From: an uncultured Schlesneria sp.
Lineage (GTDB): Bacteria > Planctomycetota > Planctomycetia > Planctomycetales > Planctomycetaceae
Reading direction: 5' to 3'
NCBI GenBank assembly: GCA_903871875.1
Contig: CAIQIR010000103.1
Location: forward strand, 1 to 41,855
DNA: 41,855 nt
The position numbers were made by a program, and so were the translations under genes. Under the pieces are notes generated by a model. It had not been told where the DNA came from. It was given only the letters and a program-made list of their open reading frames with translations, and did no database searches. Of this stretch, positions 1-9,651 are shown piece after piece (within the stretch, counting starts at the first letter, position 1; each line of letters opens with the position of its first letter).

Positions 1-149
1 AGGAAAATGTAGTGAGAAAAATGGCACTAATTTTCAGAATGCCATGATGTTTTTCAATCCAACTGCGGAAGTCGGGTTAATCGGGCACTATTCTCTCCGT
101 AGGAGATTTGCCCCTCATTTCCCTCATGCAGCGAAGCCGATTCGGCAAC

Positions 150-1526
150 TCATTTGGCTTTTTTTCCGCCATTGCCCTGAGCCCAAAGCGGTGTCGCCAA
201 CTCCGAATTCCAATTGGCGAATTCGGACTTCAGCTGTGCCGCAATATTGCTACGAGCCGTTAACAGGTCATGCTGTTCGCCAATGTCCTGCGAAAGATCG
301 AACAGATGCTCTTCTCCGTTACGTAGCTTGAGCAACTTGTACGAGCCCTTGCGAATCGCTTGTTGTTCTCCGAATCGCCAGAACAGTGCTTCATGAGGAA
401 CACCGGTGTTTTCCCCTTTGAGGTGTGGCAAGAGATTGACACCGTCAATCACGCGATCTTTGGGTAACTCCGCACCGGCCGCCGCCGAGGCGCTGGCGAA
501 GATATCGAGTGCGATCACCGGTTGATCGTAGGTTTTGTCGGCCGGTACTTGGCCCGGCCAGCGAACCACGAACGGAACACGAATTCCGCCTTCCCAGATA
601 GTTGCCTTCACACCATTCAGGGGTGTATTCAGGCTGCCATTTCCATTCGTGGGGCCACCGTTATCGCTGATGAAAAAGACCAGCGTATTTTGAGCGATGC
701 TCGATTTGTCCAATTGAGCCAAGACGCGTCCGACGGCGTCGTCCAGTGACGACAGCATGGCGGCATAGGACCGGCGTTTGTTGTCGGCAATCTGCTTGAA
801 CCGTTCGAGCTTGTCCGGTTTGGTGTCCAACGGGCCGTGCACGGCATTGAACGTCAGCAAGAGAAAGAACGGACTTTTGGCGTTGCGTTCGATGAAGGCC
901 GCTCCTTCACGGCCGAAGGCATCGGTGAGATATTCTTCTTCATGCACCTCATTACCGTCGCGGAAAATGCCGGACTTCTTGCCCTCTTTCGCTGGCAGGT
1001 ACGTGTGAGCTCCGCCCAGGAAGCCGAATGATTCGTCAAAGCCGCGTTGATTGGGCAGAAATCGCTCGGAAAACCCCAAGTGCCATTTACCGACCTGTCC
1101 AGTTTTATAGCCACTCTGTTTCAATTGGTTGGCCAGCGTGATCTCTGTCGTTGGCAGGCCAAAATTGTTCTGGGCCTCTTCCTCTTGTTGCTGACCGGGG
1201 TTGAATTCATGGCCGAACCGCTGCTGGTAGCGGCCGGTGAGTAAACCTGCTCGCGTCGGGCTGCAGACGGGGCAACTGACATAACCGTTGGTGCAGCGAG
1301 TGCTCTCTTTTGCCAAACGATCCAGGTGCGGCGTGGGGATATCGGTGCCTCCTTGAAAGCCCAGGTCCCCATATCCGAGGTCATCCGCCACGATTACCAG
1401 GATGTTGGGATGCGCTGGCTCGGCGCCAACCGCATTGCTGGTTAGTAGGACAGACGTCACGAAGCCCAAGGCCCAAATCGTCGTAACTTGATAGGACCTT
1501 GTTTGTACCACTTGTCTTGCGTTCAT
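150..1526 (-). CDS. Secreted sulfatase (arylsulfatase family)
   Basis: A 458-residue type I sulfatase that should hydrolyse sulfate esters, probably on sulfated polysaccharides, outside the cytoplasm. The N-terminus is signal-peptide-like, with cleavage likely near residue 35 (AVGA before EP). The Asp pair D48-D49 binds metal. The formylglycine box C88-S-P-T-R92 carries the Cys that a formylglycine-generating enzyme would oxidise. GKWHLG and ISDNGG motifs of the family follow. It is the last gene of a minus-strand cassette after a DUF1559 protein and a small lipoprotein (37-base gap to the latter), an order common in planctomycetes. The substrate cannot be told from the sequence. No maturase gene is seen in the window. 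The start at 1526 is the longest that gives a plausible signal peptide. Confidence 0.93.
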   Translation of the reverse strand: MNARQVVQTRSYQVTTIWALGFVTSVLLTSNAVGAEPAHPNILVIVADDLGYGDLGFQGGTDIPTPHLDRLAKESTRCTNGYVSCPVCSPTRAGLLTGRYQQRFGHEFNPGQQQEEEAQNNFGLPTTEITLANQLKQSGYKTGQVGKWHLGFSERFLPNQRGFDESFGFLGGAHTYLPAKEGKKSGIFRDGNEVHEEEYLTDAFGREGAAFIERNAKSPFFLLLTFNAVHGPLDTKPDKLERFKQIADNKRRSYAAMLSSLDDAVGRVLAQLDKSSIAQNTLVFFISDNGGPTNGNGSLNTPLNGVKATIWEGGIRVPFVVRWPGQVPADKTYDQPVIALDIFASASAAAGAELPKDRVIDGVNLLPHLKGENTGVPHEALFWRFGEQQAIRKGSYKLLKLRNGEEHLFDLSQDIGEQHDLLTARSNIAAQLKSEFANWNSELATPLWAQGNGGKKAK

Positions 1527-1563
1527 TGTCTTTTGTTCCTTGATCTGTGAGAGCGATAAAAAA

Positions 1564-2004
1564 TTAGTTGCGAGCGGTCTGGATCCCCTCGTGATCCAGT
1601 TTCAGCTCAAAGCTGTGGCGGTTTTTACCCGGCTTCACTTCTGCCATGAGTTCCGAGTTTGTGTTGTATTTCGCAGGGATCTGAATGGGATGAGCGGGCC
1701 AATCGGGACTTGGATCGTCGTTATAAGTGATCCGAATCGTGTGTGATCCGATCATTGCGCCATCGCGATGTTGCGTGAACCGCAGCTTGTAGCGTCCCTC
1801 GGCATCAGCGGTGGCGATCGACGGTGAGCCTCCTGCTCCGACCGGTTGGAACTCGATCATCACCAAGCTGGCGGGTTGGTCGTCAATTCGAATGACGCCT
1901 TCCACTAATCCCAGTTCTGGTCCGTTCTGACGGCCACAACCGGTAACGGTCGACAAAAATAAGACGGCTGTGGCGGTCAGAAAATGAAATCGAGTCTTCG
2001 GCAT
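1564..2004 (-). CDS. Small lipoprotein, carboxypeptidase-regulatory/transthyretin-like fold
   Basis: About 146 residues. The signal sequence ends in a lipobox V-T-G-C with the acylated Cys at position 23, so a membrane-anchored lipoprotein is expected. The mature part (VEGVIRIDDQPA, then VMIEFQPVG, DAEGRYKL and IGSHTIRITY) matches the beta-sandwich lipoproteins that planctomycetes encode beside DUF1559 proteins and sulfatases. I use the Met at 2004 (MPKTRFHFL) rather than the one at 2022 because it starts the signal peptide directly. It lies between the DUF1559 gene and the sulfatase on the same strand, probably in one transcript. Its function is unknown; a binding or scaffolding role in the periplasm is only a guess. 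Confidence 0.8.
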   Translation of the reverse strand: MPKTRFHFLTATAVLFLSTVTGCGRQNGPELGLVEGVIRIDDQPASLVMIEFQPVGAGGSPSIATADAEGRYKLRFTQHRDGAMIGSHTIRITYNDDPSPDWPAHPIQIPAKYNTNSELMAEVKPGKNRHSFELKLDHEGIQTARN

Positions 2005-2158
2005 GATCGTCTCCTCTTTCATTGACGTCGGTGCAAATCACTTGGTTCAAGTGTTCCGCATCGACGTGAACTGCGTCGGCGAGGGCGAGGGTTCTGTCGA
2101 GCCATCTGTCGACGGCCATTCTGCGAAGACCCTTGCCCTTGCGTCGGTAAACGAGTGT

Positions 2159-3163
2159 TCAAAAGTCTCCAATGGGATTGCCGTCGTTCCGCATACCTAG
2201 GCGGTTATAAAGCCCCAACATAGAGGCGTGGTTTGTGGGGTCAGCGAGAGTATTATCAAAGTAAATACTCTCGCTGATAAATCGGACGGTCCCATCCGCC
2301 AGCAAGAATTGCGTGCCACCCGTGTGATTGCTGTGAAAGGCGCGGTTGGATGTCGGGGTGGCGGTCTTGCTATTGCTGAGATTGATCTTCCAGTTGGTGA
2401 TCCCCAGGATTTGACGAAGTCCGTCGTCGCCATTTCCGGTGTAGTTTCTGGTTCCAATCCAGACTGCTGCCAGATTGGTCCAGTTGCGCTCACCGACGAT
2501 GAACGTGTTACTTGTTCCATCAATGACGTCGCTGATTTTCACATGACTGGCCGGCCAGAGAATGCCGTAGGGATCGGTTTGATTCTCAATCCAATCCACT
2601 CCGTGAGACCAGCGCGTTCCTTCCACACCGACATAATTAGCACTGCCGACAGCGATATTTCCGAAGATCGCATTCGTGAACATGCGGCCCGTGTTCAATT
2701 GTGGCAGCGCAGAGTCCGACGGGCAGAGGTAGACTGGTATTGATTGTTGAGCCAAAGGTCGCAAGGTCGGTTTTTGAAGCAACAGGCACAATTCCAGGCC
2801 ATTGACGTTCAACTGATTGAAACGATTCAGCTGATCGAGTTCAGGCAGGATGTAGGTGGCCCACCCATACGCAGCCGCTCGGTTGGCAGTGGTCAGATCC
2901 ACGGAGTAATGGGCGTCCGGTGATTGTGACGAGAGGCCGCATCCCGGTGGGAACGTGTTGTAAAGGTCGTGGTAGTTGTGCAGTGCCAAGCCAATCTGTT
3001 TGAGATTGTTTTTGCATTGCGTGCGCCGGGCCGCTTCGCGTGCTTCTTGGACTGCAGGCAACAGTAACGCCACCAAGACGCCAATAATGGCGATCACGAC
3101 CAGCAATTCGATTAACGTAAAGCCTCGTTGTAAACGAGGGCGTTTGATTTCTTGTTGTTTCAT
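2159..3163 (-). CDS. DUF1559 family protein with prepilin-type N-terminal methylation motif
   Basis: A 334-residue member of the planctomycete-expanded DUF1559 family. After a short basic leader comes the type IV pilin-like cleavage motif G14-F-T-L-I-E19 and a hydrophobic helix ([20 protein letters not shown]). A family-typical [26 protein letters not shown] segment follows. Near the C-terminus is the diagnostic H-x9-DG motif (H280 to D290-G291). These proteins are taken to be processed by a prepilin peptidase and exported as pseudopilin-like surface proteins; their actual role is unknown. I choose the ATG at 3163 (MKQQEIK) because a GGAG lies six bases before it; upstream GTG/ATG codons lack such a site. 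It heads a cassette with the lipoprotein and sulfatase. Confidence 0.93.
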   Translation of the reverse strand: MKQQEIKRPRLQRGFTLIELLVVIAIIGVLVALLLPAVQEAREAARRTQCKNNLKQIGLALHNYHDLYNTFPPGCGLSSQSPDAHYSVDLTTANRAAAYGWATYILPELDQLNRFNQLNVNGLELCLLLQKPTLRPLAQQSIPVYLCPSDSALPQLNTGRMFTNAIFGNIAVGSANYVGVEGTRWSHGVDWIENQTDPYGILWPASHVKISDVIDGTSNTFIVGERNWTNLAAVWIGTRNYTGNGDDGLRQILGITNWKINLSNSKTATPTSNRAFHSNHTGGTQFLLADGTVRFISESIYFDNTLADPTNHASMLGLYNRLGMRNDGNPIGDF

Positions 3164-3627
3164 TTTCATCTCCATCAAGTTCACGAGACCAAGCGAAAAA
3201 GACTGCCTTTTGAGAAGCGCCGCTCCCCCCCGGAGACGGCTTTTCAGAACAAGTCACCTCGCCTCTTCCAGCGAGTTGAGCTTCAGAAACAAGACCGCGT
3301 GTGGTTGCTAAGTGGGCGAAGCGACACGGATCAGGGAGCCGCAACAGCGACAAGAACAGATTCGTCGGTAACAACCTGCGAGGACTCTCGTGTGGACCTG
3401 CAAGATTTGTCGCGGGAGAAAAAATCTCAACCACGGCAATGTTAGAAGCACCCCACGAATGGAAGTGGATGCACGGAGAAGCCGAGCCTCGGCTGTAGAA
3501 AGAGAAAGACGCATAGAGACCTCCAAGGCCTCTGCAAACGCCTCTGGCTGTTGCCAGTCAGCATTGCACAATCGCGTGCTGTTGGTGGACCTGAGGTCTC
3601 ATCCAAATATATCACCAATTTAATTGC
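3164..3627 (-). other. Long structured 5' leader of the DUF1559 cassette (predicted)
   Basis: No convincing gene is seen in this interval on either strand; the open frames across it overlap the DUF1559 gene out of frame or lack start signals. If the promoter at 3634-3662 is used, the interval is leader RNA. It can fold locally: 8-base arms GAGACCTC/GAGGTCTC about 70 bases apart near its 5' end, an AGCCGAG-G-CTCGGCT hairpin (plus-strand 3480-3496), and a GCCG-CTCC/GGAG-CGGC hairpin with a G-rich loop close to the start codon. I recognise no known riboswitch class. The remaining 3663-3876, toward the PQQ gene, shows nothing clear. Confidence 0.35.
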
Positions 3628-3633
3628 AGTTTA

Positions 3634-3662
3634 ATTATCGACGGTCGAATCGGATCTGTCAA
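3634..3662 (-). promoter_or_regulatory. Sigma70-type promoter for the DUF1559-lipoprotein-sulfatase cassette
   Basis: Read on the minus strand, TTGACA (3657-3662, perfect -35) is followed after exactly 17 bases by GATAAT (3634-3639, five of six matches to the -10). Transcription would start near 3627 and run toward the DUF1559 gene, whose start codon is about 465 bases away. No other gene in that direction lies nearer. Confidence 0.6.
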
Positions 3663-3876
3663 GGAATATTCTGCAGATTTTCCCGAAGAGGCGCAAGTCT
3701 GACGACCGTGGACAAGTCGTCTTTTCGCCGGGACCCAGCGGGTTCGACCCTGAAATCCTTGTCACATTCCTCACCCTTCCTCGTGATTTCTCTTAGGTTA
3801 TGACAACAATGGCGTGGGGCTAACTATTGATGACCAAAATAGTGTCGGTTTTTCAGGCGAGCTTGGGAGTGGATTC

Positions 3877-5373
3877 ATGGGTCAGCAGCAGATGCGGCGT
3901 TCTTGGATGTGTCTGATCGCGGATTGCGGTGGCTGGTGTTTGTTGCTGCTTGGCACCGTCTCGCTCGTCTCTGCCGAAGACTGGCCCCAATTTCGAGGAG
4001 CACGAAGTGCCGGAGTCAGTCGTTCCAGCCGGCCCTTACCCATCGAGATTTCGCCAGAGTCCCTAGTGGTCTGGAAAGCCACGATTGCCCCTGGGCATTC
4101 TTCCCCAGTCCTTTTCAAGGATCGAGTTTTCCTCACGACGGCCAGTGGCGACAAACTTTCCACGATTGCGTTGGATCGAGCGACAGGGATCGTAGTCTGG
4201 GAAGCGGAAGCGCCCCACGAAACTCTGGAAAAGATTCATCAAACCGGCAGTCGTGCGCAGTCGAGCCCTGTCACTGACGGCGAAGTCGTGGTGAGCTTCT
4301 TCGGATCGAGCGGTTTGTTCGCTTATGACTTCAACGGTCAACCGCTATGGTCCAAATCGATGGGACCTTTTAAGAATGACTTTGGTGCGGGAAGTTCGCC
4401 GATTATGGAAGGTGATCTGGTGATCCTTGTTCAGGACCACGACGTCGATTCGTTTATCGCGGCTTATCACAAACGGACCGGTCAAGAGATCTGGCGGATG
4501 GATCGTTCCGAATTCACCCGAAACTATGCCACACCGACGATCTGGGAGGTCGACGGAAAGAAGCAGATTGTCGTTTCGGCGACGCTGCGAATCATCGGCT
4601 ATGACCTTGAGAGCGGCAAAGAAGTCTGGACCGTAAGTGGCGTGTCGCGCATTGTCAACATGTCGCCGATCGTCGGTCCCGATAACGTTCTTTATGCTGC
4701 TTGTTTCTCGCCCGGCAACGACGGTGAAAGTCGCGTCACGCCACTTACGGTCGACGAGTTGTTTGCCGCCGATGCGGACAAGAACGGAACGATTGAAGAA
4801 GGCGAGTTCCCTGACCACCCATTTAAGGGGCGTTTCACACAACTTGATCGAAATAAGGATGGTCACATCTCGAAGGACGAGTATCAGTCGGTGGCGCGAA
4901 CGCATTCCGACGGCAAGAACGTCTTTCTGGCGATTGCTCCGGGAGGTCAGGGGGATATCACCAAAACTCATGTGCGATGGGAGCAGACAAAGCAATTGCC
5001 CTATTGTCCCTCACCGCTGTATTACGATGGACGCCTTTACATGGTGAAGGATGGCGGCATCTTGTCCGTTTTGGATGCGGCCAACGGCAAAGTTCTAAAG
5101 CATGCGCGGTTGAAGGCGACGGGCAATTATTATGCATCGCCGATCACGGGCGACGGAAAGATCTATCTGATCAGCCAGAACGGTGAGATGACCGTATTGG
5201 CCGCCAAGCCGGGTTGGGAAGAACTGCACACGGTAAAACTTGATGGCGACGGCCACGCCACGCCGGCGATTGCCGACGGTCGCTTGTATGTCCGTGTCGG
5301 TGATCGACTCTATTGTTTCGGCTTGCCCAATCAGACGGCCGCTAGTGCGGGTCGCACCTCCGCGTCGCGTTGA
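3877..5373 (+). CDS. Secreted PQQ-like beta-propeller protein with two EF-hands
   Basis: About 498 residues. The signal peptide probably ends after A33 (VSA before EDWPQFRG). EDWPQFRG opens many planctomycete outer-membrane-assembly (BamB)/PQQ-propeller-like proteins. Blade repeats such as LDRATGIVVWEAE, FNGQPLWSK, YHKRTGQEIWR, LESGKEVWTV and LDAANGKVLKHAR mark the propeller. Two canonical 12-residue EF-hand loops sit inside it: D299-A-D-K-N-G...E310 and D324-R-N-K-D-G...E335, so Ca2+ binding is expected. I place the start at the ATG at 3877 because GGGAG lies seven bases before it and it gives a clean signal peptide; the frame is open upstream to 3814. It probably acts in the periplasm. No cofactor residue proves PQQ binding or enzyme activity. 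Confidence 0.88.
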   Translation: MGQQQMRRSWMCLIADCGGWCLLLLGTVSLVSAEDWPQFRGARSAGVSRSSRPLPIEISPESLVVWKATIAPGHSSPVLFKDRVFLTTASGDKLSTIALDRATGIVVWEAEAPHETLEKIHQTGSRAQSSPVTDGEVVVSFFGSSGLFAYDFNGQPLWSKSMGPFKNDFGAGSSPIMEGDLVILVQDHDVDSFIAAYHKRTGQEIWRMDRSEFTRNYATPTIWEVDGKKQIVVSATLRIIGYDLESGKEVWTVSGVSRIVNMSPIVGPDNVLYAACFSPGNDGESRVTPLTVDELFAADADKNGTIEEGEFPDHPFKGRFTQLDRNKDGHISKDEYQSVARTHSDGKNVFLAIAPGGQGDITKTHVRWEQTKQLPYCPSPLYYDGRLYMVKDGGILSVLDAANGKVLKHARLKATGNYYASPITGDGKIYLISQNGEMTVLAAKPGWEELHTVKLDGDGHATPAIADGRLYVRVGDRLYCFGLPNQTAASAGRTSASR

Positions 5374-5485
5374 AACATGGGTTAAACGTCACGAATTGAG
5401 TCCCGCAGGACGCCACAATGATCGTGGCATCGCTCTAATAACGGACCGCACGGGCACCGTTTGCAAGCCGGCCGTCTTTGCTGCT

Positions 5486-5504
5486 GCGGATTTGCAGAAT
5501 CCGC
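5486..5504. terminator. Hairpin between convergent genes
   Basis: GCGGATT and AATCCGC form a perfect 7-bp stem around a 5-base loop in the 187-base gap between the convergent PQQ and DUF1501 genes. There is no T-run on either strand, so it is at best a weak bidirectional terminator. Confidence 0.3.
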
Positions 5505-5560
5505 CCGAGAAGGGCACGATCCGGTCTGATTCACCCGTATCGTAGCGGGTTTGTCGGTGC

Positions 5561-6964
5561 TTAGGCAAAGATCTCGCGTACAACATTTCCGGCGACATCG
5601 GTCAAACGGAAGTCGCGGCCGGCATAGCGGTAAGTCAGTGCTTCGTGATCGAGTCCCATCAATGCCAGAAGTGTGGCGTGCAGGTCGGTCATATGCATCC
5701 GGCCTTCGATGGCGTGCGTCCCATATTCGTCGGTGGCTCCGTACGAAAAGCCTTGCTTCACGCCCGCACCGGCCAACCACATGGGGTAACCGGTGATGTT
5801 GTGATCGCGACCGTCGGGGCCTTGCGCCATTGGCAAACGTCCGAATTCGCTGCCAAACAACACGAGCGTGTCGTCGAGCATCCCGCGCTGTTCGAGATCG
5901 GCCAGCAGTGCTGCGGTCGGTTGATCGGTCGCCCCACAATTCTTGATCAGACCTTGGTGCAAGTTGGAATGATGATCCCATCCGGGCTGACAAATTTCGA
6001 CGAATCGGACGCCTGCTTCGCTCAGGCGTCGCGCCATCAGACACTGTCGGGCGAACGCTCCGGCGGGACCGGGTTTCACACCATAGGCATCCAGGACCGA
6101 CTGCGGCTCTTTCGAGATATCCAGTAGCTCGGGAACCTTCCCCTGCATCTTAAATGCGAGTTCATAGGATTGAATGACACCTTCCAATTGATCGGGCGCA
6201 CCGTCTTTGGATGCGAGATCGCGGTTCATGGCCTGGACCAGATCGATTTGCCGCCGTTGTAATGCAGAAGTGGTTTGGGCTTTCAAGTTGGGCAGATAGC
6301 CGCTGTCGTTGATCTTGGTGCCCTGATAGTGCGCGGGCAGAAACGCGTTTCCGTAGTTGATGGCTCCGCCAAAGTTGGCCGGGGGATTCACTGTGATATA
6401 TCCCGGTAGATCCTGATTCTCGGTTCCCAATCCGTACATCAGCCAGGCACCCATAGAGGGTCTAGTCAGCTGGGCCTGTGCGGCACCAGTATGCAGCTGG
6501 ATCACCGCCTGGGGGTGGGCCGGCGTGTCGGTGTGCAAACCTCGCAAAAAGCACAATTTGTCGACGTGCCGGGCCATGTTGGGATAAAGTTCGGAAAGCC
6601 AAGTTCCCGTCTGACCATGCTGGCTGAACTGGAACTTTGATGCGGTCAATGTGCCGCCACCCGGTCCCACTTTGCCATCGTCTTGCTGGAGTTTGGACTT
6701 ATAGTCCCAGGTGTCCATTTGGGACGCCGCCCCTTCCATAAACAGGAAGATGATGCGTTTTGCTTTCACCGGATAGAGGGGAGGCTTGGGCGCCAGCGGC
6801 TGATCGATCGACGGTCCTGGTGCGGCCGATGCCGTTCGAGGCGCAGTTTCTCCCAGCAAGCTCGCCAGTGCCAGATAGCCAAACCCCGCGTTTGCGGCCT
6901 TGAGTGCTTGCCGACGAGTGATCGCCAGGGGATTCCGCATCGACAATCCGTTTGGCCCTAACAT
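5561..6964 (-). CDS. DUF1501 family protein, Tat-exported
   Basis: A 467-residue member of DUF1501, a family with an alkaline-phosphatase/sulfatase-like fold that is very abundant in planctomycetes. The N-terminus has a twin-arginine pair (R17-R18, ITRRQALKAANAGFG) and a hydrophobic stretch ending near TASA, suggesting Tat export. Typical motifs are IIFLFMEGAASQMDTWD near the start, then GLGTENQDLPGYI, RFVEICQPGWDHH, LFGSEFGRLP and GRDHNITGYPMW. The start at 6964 follows GGGAAGATCAC, with the ribosome site five bases from ATG. It lies 59 bases after the DUF1549/DUF1553 cytochrome gene. The two families occur as conserved pairs in planctomycetes; the partner may pass electrons or bind the same substrate, but the function is unproven. 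Confidence 0.93.
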   Translation of the reverse strand: MLGPNGLSMRNPLAITRRQALKAANAGFGYLALASLLGETAPRTASAAPGPSIDQPLAPKPPLYPVKAKRIIFLFMEGAASQMDTWDYKSKLQQDDGKVGPGGGTLTASKFQFSQHGQTGTWLSELYPNMARHVDKLCFLRGLHTDTPAHPQAVIQLHTGAAQAQLTRPSMGAWLMYGLGTENQDLPGYITVNPPANFGGAINYGNAFLPAHYQGTKINDSGYLPNLKAQTTSALQRRQIDLVQAMNRDLASKDGAPDQLEGVIQSYELAFKMQGKVPELLDISKEPQSVLDAYGVKPGPAGAFARQCLMARRLSEAGVRFVEICQPGWDHHSNLHQGLIKNCGATDQPTAALLADLEQRGMLDDTLVLFGSEFGRLPMAQGPDGRDHNITGYPMWLAGAGVKQGFSYGATDEYGTHAIEGRMHMTDLHATLLALMGLDHEALTYRYAGRDFRLTDVAGNVVREIFA

Positions 6965-7023
6965 GTGATCTTCCCGCGAATATCTTGAAGGAATCGAATC
7001 GTGATCAAGTATGTCGATGCCGT

Positions 7024-9651
7024 TTACGGCAGATATCGGAATTCGGCGGAACCTAACAACGCCTGACAAAAACTGGTCCAAGCGGAACTTTTGGGATCTT
7101 TGGTATCGACCTGTTCCTCTTCGGTGGAACCGTCCGCTGGTTTGCCGTGATCGGCATTCGCGGGCGCGATGGCCGAGGCCACCACTTCCACTGCCAGCGA
7201 ATCTCGGATCGCTGATTCAAACTCCATCAGGTACTTCGTGGCCCGTTCGATTTCCGTGGGGGTCGCCGATCGACCGAATGCGATTTGATAGGCTTGCTGA
7301 ATTCGTTCGTCGTCACCTCTTTCAAGAGGTTGTAAGACATGTTCGGCAAAGGCCAAGGCTTGCCGCCTGACAAAGGGATCGTTCAGCAAATACAGCGCTT
7401 GGGTGGGGACGGTGGTCGAATCGCGGCTGCCGGTCACCAAGCCTTGTTCGGCGAAATCGAAGACTTCAAGCGCGCGAGGGACCACTCCGCGAACCAATGG
7501 CAGATAAAGGCTTCGATAGACACTCAAACGAGCCTCTTCACTCAAATTGCGTGCCTCGCCGCCGTTGTTTTGCATCTCGACAACGCGTAGTTTTTTCGCG
7601 GGCGAGGCTGCGGGACGCGTCCGGTTCAGTTTGCCTGACGTGACTAGCATGGCGTCACGAATTTCTTCCGCTTCCAATCGGCGGGGACTATGTCGCCAAA
7701 CCAAGCGATTTGCCGGATCGACAGCGAAGTTTGGGGCGGACAATTCGGCGCTCAGGCGGTACGAGTGGCTGAGGACAACCATTCGCACTAGTTTTTTTAC
7801 GGACCATCCTGACTGCACGAATTGTCGGGCCAGGTAGTCAAGCAACTCAGGATGTGAAGGGCGATCTCCGTTCACGCCGAAATTGTCGACCGAAGTCACG
7901 ATGCCCTGGTGGAACAGGTGCTGCCAGATGCGGTTGACGATGACCCGTTGGGTCAGGGGATTTCTGTCGCTGGTTAACCACTGGGCTAATTCGAGTCGGC
8001 CGCTTTGCTGAGGGTTAATCTGAGGTTGGCCAGGAAAGGAGACCACGCCAAGAAAACCGCGCGGCACAGTTGGCCCCACCGCTTCTGCTTCACCGCGAAT
8101 CCGCACTTCGGTATCGCCAATCTTGGCACCTTCGCGAACTCCGTAGGCGACGCTGCCATAGGCGGCGGGGTCGGACAGCGTGAACAAGTCTCGCTCGGCC
8201 TTATTCAATTTCTCACGGGCGACTTGCTGTTTCGGTTGACCGTTCGGCTCTTGAACTTTTCCTTCGGCCGTTCCCCGCAGGGCTTCGAATTCCGCCCGGG
8301 CGGCAGCGACGGCTTTGGTCTGTTCTTCGATTTTCCGAGCGGTCTCTGCATCCGGCTTTGATTCCAGGCCTACCCGCAGCAACATGGCCGTGTCGTAGTA
8401 ATCCAGTCCTCCTCCGCCCATCTTGTTGCGGACTCCGGCGCACAGATCGCTGCTGTGAAAAATACCGGCCAGGGCGTAATAGTCGGTGGTGGGGATCGGA
8501 TCAAACTTGTGGTCGTGACAGCGTGCACAACTGGCCGTCACCGCAAGGATTGAGCGGCTGACCGTGTCGATCTGTTCGTCGATGTTGTCCATCGTGAAAC
8601 GGACTTTGAAACGCTGGTTGACGTCTTTGACGCCCAGAGCCAGAAATCCGGTGGCAATCAGCTGTTCGGCCTTCTCGCTCGGTGAGTTCGCGGGCAGCAA
8701 GTCGCCGGCAATCTGTTCGCGAATGAACTGGTTGTAGGGCTTGTCGTTGGTGAAGGCGTCGATCACGTAGTCGCGATATCGCCAGGCATGTGGAAACGGC
8801 AGGTTTCTGGCCGATCCGGTGGATTCGCCATAACGAGCGACGTCCAGCCAGTGCCGTGCCCACCGTTCGCCGAATGCGGGAGATTTGAGCAGTCGGTCGA
8901 CGACCTTTTCGAAGGCATCGGGCGCGGGATCATCAACGAAATTCGTGATCTCTGACAAACTTGGGGGCAATCCGGTTAGGTCGAATGTCACTCGGCGAAT
9001 CAGCGATCGCTTGTCCGCGTCGTTGACCGGCTGCAATCCCTGTTCGTTCTGTTTGGCGTGAATGAATCGATCGATGTCATTGATCACGAACGATTCGTTG
9101 GCCAATTGCGGTGGGGTCACCTCGGCCAGGGGCTGCCACGCCCAATGTTCCTGGCGAAGCTTGTCGTATTCCGGCTTTGGTTTGGTCAGATCATCAGGAA
9201 CCTCGATGGGCGGCCACGCGGCACCCTCCCGAATCCAGCGTTCCAAATCGGCAATTTGTTCGTCAGAGAGTTGCTTCTTGGGAGGCATCTCTAATTCACC
9301 CTGATGGCGAACGGCCTTGATCAACAGGCTTTCCTCGGGGTTTCCCGGCTTAATGCCCGGACCACGCCCACCCCCTTCGATCATGCCGTTGCGATCATCG
9401 ACACGCAATCCACCCCGGCCGCCGTTTTCGGCCGAATGGCAGTTGATGCAGTTCTCGGCCAGCAATGGCCGAATTTTCTTCTCGAAGAACTCGATCTTGG
9501 CCGGGGCGTGCGGTGCGGCGGGTTCGACGGCGAAGGCCGACGCGAATGAGCACAATTTCAGGCAGGTGATCGCCACCAGCAGACGGGGATCACAAAGACG
9601 AAAAGGTTTCCGCAGGACAGTGGAGAGGTCTTCGTGAAACAACATTCCCAC
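7024..9651 (-). CDS. DUF1549/DUF1553 protein with planctomycete c-type cytochrome domain
   Basis: About 875 residues. After a signal peptide comes a planctomycete cytochrome C domain (PSCyt1) with one heme-binding motif, C-I-N-C-H, at about residues 68-72 and MPPKKQLSDEQIADLERWI further on. DUF1549 (PSCyt2) follows, with FIHAKQNEQGL, RRVTFDLTGLPP and ERWARHWLDVARYGES. DUF1553 (PSD1) ends the protein with RLELAQWLTSDRNPLTQRVIVNRIWQHLFHQGIV, and RDSTTVPTQALYLLND. It is probably a periplasmic electron-transfer or substrate-binding partner of the DUF1501 protein encoded just downstream. The GTG at 9651 has GGGAAG six bases before it and is preferred; an ATG at 9708 or at 9645 is possible. The biological substrate is unknown. 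Confidence 0.9.
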   Translation of the reverse strand: MGMLFHEDLSTVLRKPFRLCDPRLLVAITCLKLCSFASAFAVEPAAPHAPAKIEFFEKKIRPLLAENCINCHSAENGGRGGLRVDDRNGMIEGGGRGPGIKPGNPEESLLIKAVRHQGELEMPPKKQLSDEQIADLERWIREGAAWPPIEVPDDLTKPKPEYDKLRQEHWAWQPLAEVTPPQLANESFVINDIDRFIHAKQNEQGLQPVNDADKRSLIRRVTFDLTGLPPSLSEITNFVDDPAPDAFEKVVDRLLKSPAFGERWARHWLDVARYGESTGSARNLPFPHAWRYRDYVIDAFTNDKPYNQFIREQIAGDLLPANSPSEKAEQLIATGFLALGVKDVNQRFKVRFTMDNIDEQIDTVSRSILAVTASCARCHDHKFDPIPTTDYYALAGIFHSSDLCAGVRNKMGGGGLDYYDTAMLLRVGLESKPDAETARKIEEQTKAVAAARAEFEALRGTAEGKVQEPNGQPKQQVAREKLNKAERDLFTLSDPAAYGSVAYGVREGAKIGDTEVRIRGEAEAVGPTVPRGFLGVVSFPGQPQINPQQSGRLELAQWLTSDRNPLTQRVIVNRIWQHLFHQGIVTSVDNFGVNGDRPSHPELLDYLARQFVQSGWSVKKLVRMVVLSHSYRLSAELSAPNFAVDPANRLVWRHSPRRLEAEEIRDAMLVTSGKLNRTRPAASPAKKLRVVEMQNNGGEARNLSEEARLSVYRSLYLPLVRGVVPRALEVFDFAEQGLVTGSRDSTTVPTQALYLLNDPFVRRQALAFAEHVLQPLERGDDERIQQAYQIAFGRSATPTEIERATKYLMEFESAIRDSLAVEVVASAIAPANADHGKPADGSTEEEQVDTKDPKSSAWTSFCQALLGSAEFRYLP

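Noticed and set aside
1-149. Small frame at the extreme left end of the window
   Set aside because: It overlaps the sulfatase gene end on the other strand and has no coding features; only a weak GCCGA/TCGGC hairpin follows the sulfatase stop.
2841-3434. Minus-strand frame of 197 codons covering the leader and start of the DUF1559 gene
   Set aside because: It overlaps the certain DUF1559 frame out of phase and has no recognisable domain; the leader explanation is simpler.
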